Of a DNA stretch of 64,000 nucleotides, positions 47,635 to 55,588 are shown in pieces (the first letter of the stretch is position 1; every line of letters begins with the position of its first letter). This stretch comes from a virus. A program made the translations under genes and the position numbers. Location: positions 1 through 64,000 of the IMG/VR virus record IMGVR_UViG_3300021964_000028; one strand, written 5' to 3'. The notes below the pieces were generated by a model, which saw only the letters and a list, made by a program, of their open reading frames with translations, searched no databases and was not told the origin of the DNA.

Positions 47635-50018
47635 TGATTCAAGAAGGGTTTTTAAAAAGTCAGCAAGTAGGACGTGACGGATTTGTATGGTGGATTGGTC
47701 AAGTTGTTCTTGAAGATCAGTGGGTAGTTAATATTCCTGGTCGTAGAACTGCTACCACTTCAGATCACTTGGGATTTGATTATAGATACAAAGTTCGTAT
47801 TATGGGATACCATACTGCGGATGTTCAAGCACTTCCCGATGAAGATCTTCCTTGGGCAGGTGTAATGCTTCCTGTAACTGCAGGAACTGGTAATGGTGGA
47901 GCTTCTCAAACACCAAGCATTAGGCAAGGTGACTTTTGCTATGGTTTTTTCTTAGATGGTGAAAATGCTCAACATCCAATCATTATGGGTTTGATTGGAT
48001 ACAATCAATATGTTTCTATTAGCAAACTTCCTGCTGCTGCCTTTCAACCTTTCAGTGGATATACCAGTAGAGATCTTATCGCAAGGTATAACTTAAATGT
48101 TGTACAAGAACCCGCAAAAGCACAACAAAACCCAGAAGGAGTAACACAACAGCAAGGGCAAGAAATAAATCCACAAGTTAATAACTCCAATATTCCAAAA
48201 AAGGATGGCGCTTCTGCTGAGCAAGCAATTGATGGATATGAAGCTGAGTATTTAGATTCTGAATGTGAACCAATCGCTATAAGCAAAATGCAAAGGGATA
48301 TTAAAAATGCAATCCAAAAAATTGAAAAATATAAAAAAACACTATCAAAATGGGAGAATGCTGTATCTACAAAAGTAAATGACATTAGAAATGATCTAAG
48401 CACCACAAATGTAACTAACTTTCTTGACAATCTTATTCAGTTTGAGATTGATGGATCAACAAAATCTCTTAGCGAAGTAATAAAATGGGTTTTTGTAGAA
48501 TCACAAAAGTTTGTTACTAAAAAAATAAATGACGCTGCTAAAGTATCTTATTTCAATCTATTTCCAAATCAAAGACCACAATTAAAAGAAGGTATTGAGA
48601 AAGCTAGTGAAGCGGTAGTTTGTCTTTTTAGAAACTTAATATCCAATCTGTTAAAAATGATTGGTAACTTCTTAAAAGATTCTTTGAATAAGTTTGTAAA
48701 TGTTCCTCTTTGTGCCGTTGAAAATCTATTGGGAGGAATTTTTGGTGCTATCACTGGTCTTATTAATGGTGCATTAAATAATATTTTAGAACCTATTGCA
48801 TCTTTACTTGGAAACGCTTTTGATATTGCTGGAGATGTTCTAGACTTTATTACTGAACTTTTATCATTTATTCTTTGTGACGAAAAACCAGATTGCGCTA
48901 AAACAACCGAATGGAGTATATGGGATGGTCCAGAACCATCTGCAAATCTAGACGTTGCTTCTATTGTTGATAAAGTTAAAGGTATTGCATCTGCTGTTTC
49001 TAACTTTGATATTGATCTAGATTTTATTGGAGACGTAAATCTTGCTGGAATAATTGATAATGTTGCAGGTTGCTTTACTGGTCCTATCTTGTGTGGTCCT
49101 CCCACTGTGACTATCTTCGGTGGTGGTGGTTCTGGGGCGACTGCAAATGCAATCGTTAGCGGTGCAGGAAAACTGATTGGTGCTGATATTACTGTACCTG
49201 GATCTGGATATACTTCTGCACCATTTGTTAAGTTCCAAGATAACTGTGGAAAAGGTAAAGGTGGATTTGGAAGAAGTAAAATAGATGATCAAGGACGTGT
49301 TGCAAGTATTCAAATAGTTACCTCTGGAACTGGATATTTACCTACATTTGACGGAAGTTATGGTGGTGATGGAAGAACTTGGGCAGATAAAGATGATACG
49401 ATTGTTCAGAGAGCAGATGGAACTTGGGATTCTCCTTATGGACCAGGAGAAGAAGTTATATTAAATCCAGGAGATCAGGTTCTTTTCCCTGGAAATGATA
49501 CATATGAAGAGATTACTGATGGATCAGTAGTAGTTACACCTCAACAACAGGATCAAGAACAACAGGATCAAGAACTAGTTGAACCTATTTCAAGTGATGG
49601 ATCAGTAGTAGTTACACCTCAACAACAGGATCAAGAACAACAGGATCAAGAACTAGTTGAACCTATTTCAAGTGATGGTCAATATCCAGTTGTTTTAGAG
49701 TTGATTGATGTTATTATAGATAGTCCAGGATATTCTTATAGTATTTCAGATGAAATAACTGTAACACCAGATAATGGTGTCAGAATATTCCCAATAATCA
49801 GTCCTATCGGATCTATTATTGGTGTAACAGTGGCAAGTGGTGGATTTGGATTCACAGACATTCCTGAGATAACAATTAGTTCTCAAACAGGATTTAATGC
49901 AAGACTTACTCCAGTACTAGGAACTAAGTTTGTTGGTGAGCAAGAGATTTCTGAGATTGATGATCCAGAAATCATAACAAAAGTGGTAACTGTAGTTGAT
50001 TGTGTAGGTAGATTCTAA
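47634..50018 (+). CDS. 5: baseplate hub/spike protein gp5
   Basis: A 794-residue protein. Residues 1-130 form the OB-fold: FVWWIGQVVLEDQW, YKVRIMGYHTADVQALPDED, LPWAGVMLPVTAGTG, GDFCYGFFLDGENAQHPIIM. A helical section and glycine-rich beta repeats follow. There is no T4-type lysozyme insert, in keeping with the separate hydrolases upstream. Near residues 629-680 a 26-residue Gln/Asp-rich unit is duplicated. The start overlaps the cp12 stop by one base. Confidence 0.88.
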   Translation: MIQEGFLKSQQVGRDGFVWWIGQVVLEDQWVVNIPGRRTATTSDHLGFDYRYKVRIMGYHTADVQALPDEDLPWAGVMLPVTAGTGNGGASQTPSIRQGDFCYGFFLDGENAQHPIIMGLIGYNQYVSISKLPAAAFQPFSGYTSRDLIARYNLNVVQEPAKAQQNPEGVTQQQGQEINPQVNNSNIPKKDGASAEQAIDGYEAEYLDSECEPIAISKMQRDIKNAIQKIEKYKKTLSKWENAVSTKVNDIRNDLSTTNVTNFLDNLIQFEIDGSTKSLSEVIKWVFVESQKFVTKKINDAAKVSYFNLFPNQRPQLKEGIEKASEAVVCLFRNLISNLLKMIGNFLKDSLNKFVNVPLCAVENLLGGIFGAITGLINGALNNILEPIASLLGNAFDIAGDVLDFITELLSFILCDEKPDCAKTTEWSIWDGPEPSANLDVASIVDKVKGIASAVSNFDIDLDFIGDVNLAGIIDNVAGCFTGPILCGPPTVTIFGGGGSGATANAIVSGAGKLIGADITVPGSGYTSAPFVKFQDNCGKGKGGFGRSKIDDQGRVASIQIVTSGTGYLPTFDGSYGGDGRTWADKDDTIVQRADGTWDSPYGPGEEVILNPGDQVLFPGNDTYEEITDGSVVVTPQQQDQEQQDQELVEPISSDGSVVVTPQQQDQEQQDQELVEPISSDGQYPVVLELIDVIIDSPGYSYSISDEITVTPDNGVRIFPIISPIGSIIGVTVASGGFGFTDIPEITISSQTGFNARLTPVLGTKFVGEQEISEIDDPEIITKVVTVVDCVGRF
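49518..49673 (+). repeat. 78-bp perfect tandem duplication in gp5
   Basis: Bases 49518-49595 are repeated without change at 49596-49673, duplicating a 26-residue in-frame unit containing VVVTPQQQDQEQQDQE. The identity implies a recent event or strong conservation. Confidence 0.95.
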
Positions 50019-50638
50019 TGGCAGAACCAGTACGTTGCTACCATACTATTAGATATGGTAATGATCATGGAGAAATAATTTTTGGACACGTTCATGACGA
50101 TGAGATTATTTCTGGTTGTCAGATTAGAACTGCAAATGATGGTGGGCGTCATTATATAACTATGGATAGTTCTGGTCTTTCTGAGACTGGTAGAAAAGGT
50201 GGAACTATAATGTCATCACCAGGATCCACTCAGATTGTTTGTGGTATGGATGTCGCAAAAGAAATACCAGCATTTATTACAATAGCGAAAAATGGTGATA
50301 TTGTTTTTAAAGCAAAACGGGGAAGGATCAGATTTATAGCAGAAAATATTGATTTGATTGCTAGTGGATCTGATGGAAAAAATGGTAGAATCTTACTAAA
50401 AGGTAATGAAAAGGTTAGTATTAAAACTCAAATGTTTGATGTTGATGCTAATGCTTCGTGTAAAATAGTTTCAGAAAATACTGTAGATATTATAGGAAAA
50501 TCTATATTAAATGTTTATGGTGGTTTAATAGATTTTGCTGATGGAGCAACATCTATTAAAGGAGGAAAAGCATTGGGTGGATCATTCCCATTCAGTAATG
50601 AAATTAAAAACTCACCTATTATTGGAGACTTTTTATAA
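50018..50638 (+). CDS. beta-helical spike-like baseplate protein
   Basis: A 206-residue beta-rich protein. The pattern IAENIDLIASGSDGKNGRIL with DIIGKSILNVYGGLIDFADG resembles the needle beta-helix of gp5/VgrG-type spikes. Because the preceding gp5 lacks such an end, this protein may supply the needle in trans. It overlaps the gp5 stop by one base. The function is inferred. Confidence 0.6.
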   Translation: MAEPVRCYHTIRYGNDHGEIIFGHVHDDEIISGCQIRTANDGGRHYITMDSSGLSETGRKGGTIMSSPGSTQIVCGMDVAKEIPAFITIAKNGDIVFKAKRGRIRFIAENIDLIASGSDGKNGRILLKGNEKVSIKTQMFDVDANASCKIVSENTVDIIGKSILNVYGGLIDFADGATSIKGGKALGGSFPFSNEIKNSPIIGDFL

Positions 50639-51604
50639 ATGGCGAAACTACCTGATTGTCATATAACTAAGAGACTCTTTGTTGGCGAAGGTTTAGCCGC
50701 ATGTCTAGGAGTATCTGCAGCTGAGATTCGTGGTTCTGCATATATTGAAGGTCCTGCCGTTGTAGGTGTCCCATTAAAGTTTCTTCCATATGAAGCTGGG
50801 GTGATGATCAGTAATGTTCAAAATACTGATATGCTTGCAGTACCAGCTCCAAGTATTGTAAAAATACGATCTACATCAGTACCAACACCGATTGATGTAG
50901 TTATTGGAGATATTGCTGGACCTGTAGGAGTTAATATCTTCTGTGGTCCTATGCCATTTGTTGTTTCATCAACATCTATTTCTTTAAATACTTTATTGCG
51001 ATTTGATGTTTCTAACTTTGACTCAAAGGTTGCATCTCTAAAATCTGATATTGGAGCAAAGTTTTTTGCAGGAACAAAACTTGAAACTGGATTTGATTCT
51101 AATCTGGGATTAGCATTTAATGCGGCACCTTTATTTGGTGAAGCTCCAGCAGCATATCCAGACTTTGCTAGTGATGCTACAACTTTAAACACAACTTACG
51201 GTATTGCTCTTTCTAAAAAACCATTTGATATTTTACACCCAACTAAGGATGGACATAGACTTAGATATGTTTCTTTAGAAGGACCAGCAGCAGAAGTATA
51301 TTGTAGGGGTAAATCTACTTCTGATGTTATTGATCTGCCAGATTATTGGTTGGGATTGGTTGAGGAAGATTCTATAACCGTTAACTTAACTTCAGTTGGT
51401 AGTGATCAAAATCTATACGTCAAAGAAATTGTAGACAACAAGATTTATGTTGGTGGTGGAGTATTGATGAATGGAGAAAGATTATTTAAGTACCACTATA
51501 CAGTATTTGCAGAAAGAAAAGATACTGAAAAGAATATTCCAGAATATAAAGGGTTGACACCAGATGACTATCCAGGCGATAATAGTGAATATAGATTGAG
51601 TTAG
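50639..51604 (+). CDS. virion structural protein with fibre-processing-type C-terminus
   Basis: A 321-residue protein. The C-terminal part HPTKDGHRLRYVSLEGPAAE, DLPDYWLGLVEEDSITVNL and ANN-like beta strands match the end of many cyanophage fibre/structural proteins (HPTKxGxRLRxxxLEGPE), probably an assembly or trimerisation domain. The N-terminal part is beta-rich. It probably belongs to the baseplate/spike apparatus. Confidence 0.65.
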   Translation: MAKLPDCHITKRLFVGEGLAACLGVSAAEIRGSAYIEGPAVVGVPLKFLPYEAGVMISNVQNTDMLAVPAPSIVKIRSTSVPTPIDVVIGDIAGPVGVNIFCGPMPFVVSSTSISLNTLLRFDVSNFDSKVASLKSDIGAKFFAGTKLETGFDSNLGLAFNAAPLFGEAPAAYPDFASDATTLNTTYGIALSKKPFDILHPTKDGHRLRYVSLEGPAAEVYCRGKSTSDVIDLPDYWLGLVEEDSITVNLTSVGSDQNLYVKEIVDNKIYVGGGVLMNGERLFKYHYTVFAERKDTEKNIPEYKGLTPDDYPGDNSEYRLS

Positions 51605-51605
51605 A

Positions 51606-52283
51606 ATGAAAAAAGTTCATGAGTTATTTCCTCTGGTAATCTACCAGGGAAGTTTGGATTGCCATGAAGAGTTTAAAAGAGATAATATAGAAAGTTTAAA
51701 GAAGTATTGGTTTAATGGTTATGAGCATGAATCTCCAGAAGCGTCGTCAAATATTTTTGCCCATTTAAATACTGACTATTCTGTGTTCTTCAAATCACTT
51801 AGAAAGGTATTTGATGATTATTTTGATACGTTGAATATAAAATATGATAGATTAAGTTATCATATATGCAAATCATGGGTTGTTTATCATAGAGATGATA
51901 CTACTCCGCCAATGGCACCACATAATCACAATGAGGCAAATATAAGTTTTGTGTATTATTTAAATACTGACGAAACTTCTGATAGATTTGTTGCTATGCA
52001 AATGAATAACAGTAATGAAGTATGTCAAGGATTCTTTGATACTGCTGACGTACATAACCTCATGACAAACTTCAATAGATATAACTGCAATAACTATACA
52101 ATAACTCCTATAGAAGGTTCTGTTATTGTAATGCCTACTCAAACGTTCCATAAGACTATTAAAAAGAAAGCTAGAACAAATGAAAGAATTGCTATTGCTG
52201 GAGATGTTCGGGTTACTTTAAAACCAGAACATTTTAAACATCATCAAGGTTGTACACATCCCTCACAATGGTTGGAAATATGA
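51606..52283 (+). CDS. 2-oxoglutarate/Fe(II)-dependent oxygenase
   Basis: A 225-residue protein. The putative iron ligands are in PHNHNEANISF (His106 and His108) and PTQTFHKTI (His182), and Arg194 (NERIAIAGDV) could bind 2-oxoglutarate, the arrangement of double-stranded beta-helix dioxygenases. Such genes are abundant in cyanomyoviruses; substrates may be virion proteins. It is encoded among structural genes, one base after the preceding stop. Confidence 0.8.
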   Translation: MKKVHELFPLVIYQGSLDCHEEFKRDNIESLKKYWFNGYEHESPEASSNIFAHLNTDYSVFFKSLRKVFDDYFDTLNIKYDRLSYHICKSWVVYHRDDTTPPMAPHNHNEANISFVYYLNTDETSDRFVAMQMNNSNEVCQGFFDTADVHNLMTNFNRYNCNNYTITPIEGSVIVMPTQTFHKTIKKKARTNERIAIAGDVRVTLKPEHFKHHQGCTHPSQWLEI

Positions 52284-52606
52284 CGTATAAGATTGTAAAT
52301 GATTCTAGAAAACCTATTTTAATAAAACATTCTGAAATATGTTCCCCTCCACCAAATGATCTTCTCATAGATGATGTTGATACATCTTATCCAGGGATTG
52401 TTATTAAATACGAAAATGGTTATTTGATTGAAGATGGTGTTCATAGAATGGCAAAACTTCAAAAACAAGGAATATTTGAGTCTCTATTTTATGTTGTAAG
52501 TATTGAAGAATATAGGAATGGAATGGTTTCCATGAAGTATCGAGAAACTTTTATAACTCTAGGTGCATGGAATCATAACTTTTTATCGCCAAGACCTCAC
52601 AAATAA
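52280..52606 (+). CDS. ParB/Srx-fold-like small protein
   Basis: A 108-residue protein. YENGYLIEDGVHRMAKLQKQ resembles the nucleotide-binding DGxHR motif of ParB/sulfiredoxin-like domains. The ATG used gives an ATGA overlap with the oxygenase; an in-frame TTG 30 bases upstream is less likely. It could act with the oxygenase. The fold assignment is by motif only. Confidence 0.5.
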   Translation: MTYKIVNDSRKPILIKHSEICSPPPNDLLIDDVDTSYPGIVIKYENGYLIEDGVHRMAKLQKQGIFESLFYVVSIEEYRNGMVSMKYRETFITLGAWNHNFLSPRPHK

Positions 52607-52609
52607 ATA
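52602..52609 (+). promoter_or_regulatory. late promoter AATAAATA
   Basis: AATAAATA overlaps the preceding stop and lies 26 bases before the next structural gene. Confidence 0.65.
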
Positions 52610-52635
52610 AACCATAGCAATGTTATGCGGAAGAA

Positions 52636-54264
52636 ATGGCTAAAAAAAGGAATGTTGAATCTATCGATAAGATTACATCCCAACTTATTACTGATAAGGT
52701 AGATATTGATAGATTTGCTAGAGAGCAAATAGTTACTTTAGAAACTGCTAAAGTACCCTATCAAGAGGCATCTAAAAATTTAGATCTTTATTTGCTTGAA
52801 AGTTGTCAAGAAGTAAATACTGCTTATGAAAATGTAGAAAAATCTTATCAAAAGAGAATAGATGCTGGCGGTGCCAGTGATTTATTTTGGAGGATTGTGG
52901 GAGTATCTAGTCTTACTTCTACTACTCCAAATCCGAATACTGGACCACAAACAAAAGTTGTCGGTGTTTCATATGAGTTAAGATGTGAACGTTTGTCGAG
53001 AACGTATGATGCACAAGAAAATGTTGGATCAGGTTCTTCCACTTTTGATTTTAACCCTTCTAGCGTTCAAATATATCTTGGGAGAGAAGCGGGTATTGGT
53101 GATCAGCAACCATTAACGTCAGCTGGTAGTGATATGGATAGTGTTTTTAAACCTGTCAATCTTCATGGGATAAAGATAGATATAGAACCATATAGTAGAG
53201 ATGTTCTCGAAACTTATGTAAATGTTTCGATTGGAACCGCTGATCTTGGAGGAACAAGACTATTTTTAGGTGAAATATATGATGATATTGAAATTGGACA
53301 GTTAGTTTCTTCAGAACCACAAATCTTATTTCCAGACTCTGGTGTTAATATTGTAACTGGCGTTGGTACTGCAATCGCAAATCTTACAGGAATACCAAAT
53401 ACTTCTGGTGTAAATGGTGAGATAGTGACCTATGTTGATTTACGAGACCCCGTAACTCAACTTGTAACTGCTCCATTATTTGATGGGCAATATCCGACAT
53501 TCACATTTTCAATATCTCCAGATCAAGTCTCTGATAGTATTTCTGTTGGTGAACGTGATAGTCCTTATGAGCTTCAACAAGTGAAAAAAATGGTTGCATC
53601 TGATGCTGGAACAGGTGTAGAAGTAGAATACGATAACTCTGGGGTGGAAGTGTATAATGCAGAATGGCCACATTTTATGGACGGATATCCAGACCCTAAG
53701 AATGTTAGTCGTATTATTAGAGAACCTAAAGTTGGAAGTGGAAAAGTATATTATCCAATTGGATTTGATAGAAAACCTTTGAAAGCTAGTGGTGGTAATG
53801 CTGCTGAGGGAGATACCAGAACAATATCGGAGTATATTTCTACATTTGGTGGATTTTTTGATCCTAACTCACCACAACATCCAGATTTTGTCCCCGCATA
53901 TAGTAGTCAACTTAACAATACTCCAGAAATAGATGCTGAAATAAAATCTAATGAAACTGAAGCTTTACAAAAAGAGAGTTCATTGAAATATAATGATGAG
54001 TTTTATAATAGTATTTCTCTTGCCAACAAAATAAAAAAGGAATATAATGATTTTAATATTAGAATATGGGCATATAGAGTTCAAATCGGAAAAGCTAAAC
54101 AGGAAAAACTAGAAAAAGAAGAGTTTAAAACTCTTATCAATAATGATACATATAAACCTGTTGCCAATACTGGAGGGCCTCCAGTAGTAGATAGAAACTA
54201 TCCAATGTCTTCTAATACCACTTTAATGACTTCGGCAGTTTTGACATTTGATATCACTGTATAA
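52636..54264 (+). CDS. virion structural protein (conserved, unknown location)
   Basis: A 542-residue protein. The N-terminal helix (TSQLITDKVDIDRFAREQIV) is followed by a beta-rich body with Gly/Asp turns and a helical section near the end (SLANKIKKEYNDFNIRIWAY). Length, late promoter and place in the structural cluster indicate a baseplate, tail or fibre-attachment protein. No T4 counterpart is recognised. Confidence 0.65.
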   Translation: MAKKRNVESIDKITSQLITDKVDIDRFAREQIVTLETAKVPYQEASKNLDLYLLESCQEVNTAYENVEKSYQKRIDAGGASDLFWRIVGVSSLTSTTPNPNTGPQTKVVGVSYELRCERLSRTYDAQENVGSGSSTFDFNPSSVQIYLGREAGIGDQQPLTSAGSDMDSVFKPVNLHGIKIDIEPYSRDVLETYVNVSIGTADLGGTRLFLGEIYDDIEIGQLVSSEPQILFPDSGVNIVTGVGTAIANLTGIPNTSGVNGEIVTYVDLRDPVTQLVTAPLFDGQYPTFTFSISPDQVSDSISVGERDSPYELQQVKKMVASDAGTGVEVEYDNSGVEVYNAEWPHFMDGYPDPKNVSRIIREPKVGSGKVYYPIGFDRKPLKASGGNAAEGDTRTISEYISTFGGFFDPNSPQHPDFVPAYSSQLNNTPEIDAEIKSNETEALQKESSLKYNDEFYNSISLANKIKKEYNDFNIRIWAYRVQIGKAKQEKLEKEEFKTLINNDTYKPVANTGGPPVVDRNYPMSSNTTLMTSAVLTFDITV

Positions 54265-54267
54265 ATA
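54260..54267 (+). promoter_or_regulatory. late promoter TATAAATA
   Basis: A perfect TATAAATA overlaps the preceding stop, 32 bases before the next gene. Confidence 0.75.
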
Positions 54268-54299
54268 ATAAAAAATCGCCTCAAGATAGTAAAAATATT

Positions 54300-54920
54300 A
54301 TGTCTAAGTCTATTATCAATGTCGGTGCATTTGCTAATGACGCTAATGGAGATAGTTTAAGAGCAGCAGGTCAAAAAATCAATGACAACTTTACTGAGAT
54401 CTATGATTATCTTGGGAATGGATCTGCAATTTCTGGCACTGTTCAATCTGCACAAACTGCATATTATTCTGAGATATCGGGAATCTCCACTTATTCCAAA
54501 GGATTAGCAGATAGTCCTCAGATTGCTGTAGATGGTGTTTCATGTGCAGGTATTGTTACTATGGCAAATAGTAACATTGTTGGAACTGCAGCAACATTTA
54601 TTGCTGCAGGTATAACTACGGTAAGTTCTTCTTTACAAGCATTTCATAAAGTTGATTATAGTAATAACGACGTACAAGTACATATTTCAGATTTTAAATC
54701 AGGATCTGTTTTTGAAGTTATTCTTAGAAACACATCTGGTGGTTCTAGAAATATTCAAATTTTCACAAGTGAAACTGATACTGGTCATGTCGCCGTTCCT
54801 TTATTAGGATCACCCTATGATACTTTAGTTACTACTGGAATTATTAGTCTTGGTGCTACCAGAATGATGAGTGTACGAATATGGAATGAGAACGGTTCCG
54901 TCTACGGCACGTATGGTTGA
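54300..54920 (+). CDS. virion structural protein
   Basis: A 206-residue protein. The N-terminus MSKSIINVGAFANDANGDSL followed by GQKINDNFTEIYDYLG is a pattern found at the start of many phage fibre and decoration proteins. The rest is beta-rich. It is under a late promoter. A sigma70-like promoter for the next genes begins at its stop codon. Confidence 0.65.
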   Translation: MSKSIINVGAFANDANGDSLRAAGQKINDNFTEIYDYLGNGSAISGTVQSAQTAYYSEISGISTYSKGLADSPQIAVDGVSCAGIVTMANSNIVGTAATFIAAGITTVSSSLQAFHKVDYSNNDVQVHISDFKSGSVFEVILRNTSGGSRNIQIFTSETDTGHVAVPLLGSPYDTLVTTGIISLGATRMMSVRIWNENGSVYGTYG

Positions 54921-54945
54921 CAACTGCCCTCCACCCTGCTAAGAT
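54917..54945 (+). promoter_or_regulatory. sigma70-like promoter inside the structural region
   Basis: TTGACA (54917-54922) overlaps the upstream stop, and TAAGAT (54940-54945) follows after 17 bases. It would drive three small genes before the next terminator. Confidence 0.7.
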
Positions 54946-54974
54946 ATATGGGTAATCGAGAACAGGACAACGAA

Positions 54975-55151
54975 ATGCAAAATGAGTACCTGACAAGGTG
55001 CGTTGTAGATCCATCTCGTAAAACAGTTTATATCTATGGGAGTGAAGGAAACGAAAATGAAATCGTTTGCGAGACCATTGATCAGTTTATGAACATGCTT
55101 AAGTTTATTCGTGCTACAGTTGATGAAGACATTTTAGGTTACGCTGAATGA
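54975..55151 (+). CDS. hypothetical protein
   Basis: A 58-residue protein (MQNEYLTRCVVDPSRKTVYI at the start), acidic, with mixed strand and helix. An ATG 27 bases upstream lies before the predicted transcript start, and AGGA at 54964-54967 fits this ATG. It overlaps the next gene by 4 bases. Function is unknown. Confidence 0.6.
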   Translation: MQNEYLTRCVVDPSRKTVYIYGSEGNENEIVCETIDQFMNMLKFIRATVDEDILGYAE

Positions 55152-55336
55152 GACCAGAAACACGAGAAGCAATGGAAATGTTGTTCTCTGCTAAATGGAA
55201 CTTGCCAAAAGCAGCACAACATGCTAATCTTACTAATAAGGAGATGAAGATTACTTTTAACGAGTATTGCAACTTTCATCCTCCATTATTATATGAACTT
55301 GATTTAGAAAATCCCGAACTATTACCTACTGACTAA
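55148..55336 (+). CDS. small helical protein
   Basis: A 62-residue protein with NLPKAAQHANLTNKEMKITF, which looks like a helix-turn-helix-type segment, so DNA binding is possible. ATGA/TAATG-type overlaps with both neighbours support translation. The family is not identified. Confidence 0.55.
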   Translation: MRPETREAMEMLFSAKWNLPKAAQHANLTNKEMKITFNEYCNFHPPLLYELDLENPELLPTD

Positions 55337-55506
55337 TGAAAATCAATCTTTGGTATTCCGAACAAAAAAAACAATGGAGATGGGTGTTGTGTGATGATAC
55401 TGATAGAATGAGACAAGAGTCTGGTCAACAACCATTTCTAAGAGATGCAATGGAAGACGTTACAAATACTGTAGAATATATGCTTAAAACAATGCAATCT
55501 GAGTAA
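55336..55506 (+). CDS. 56-residue hypothetical protein
   Basis: A Trp- and Gln-rich N-terminus (MKINLWYSEQKKQWRWVLCD) and a helical C-terminus. It begins at a TAATG overlap and ends just before a strong terminator, completing a three-gene unit. Function is unknown. Confidence 0.55.
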   Translation: MKINLWYSEQKKQWRWVLCDDTDRMRQESGQQPFLRDAMEDVTNTVEYMLKTMQSE

Positions 55507-55508
55507 AA

Positions 55509-55547
55509 AGAAGAGGCTGTGTTTATTCACAGTCTCTTCTTTTTTTG
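55509..55547 (+). terminator. strong rho-independent terminator
   Basis: A stem of 11-13 bp, AGAAGAGGCTGTG with CACAGTCTCTTCT (one G-U pair) around a TTTATT loop, is followed by a T run. Confidence 0.92.
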
Positions 55548-55550
55548 ATT

Positions 55551-55558
55551 GATAAATA
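55551..55558 (+). promoter_or_regulatory. late promoter GATAAATA
   Basis: GATAAATA lies 30 bases before the giant structural gene, directly after the terminator. Confidence 0.7.
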
Positions 55559-55588
55559 ACTTATAACGGAAACTATAATGTAAATAAA

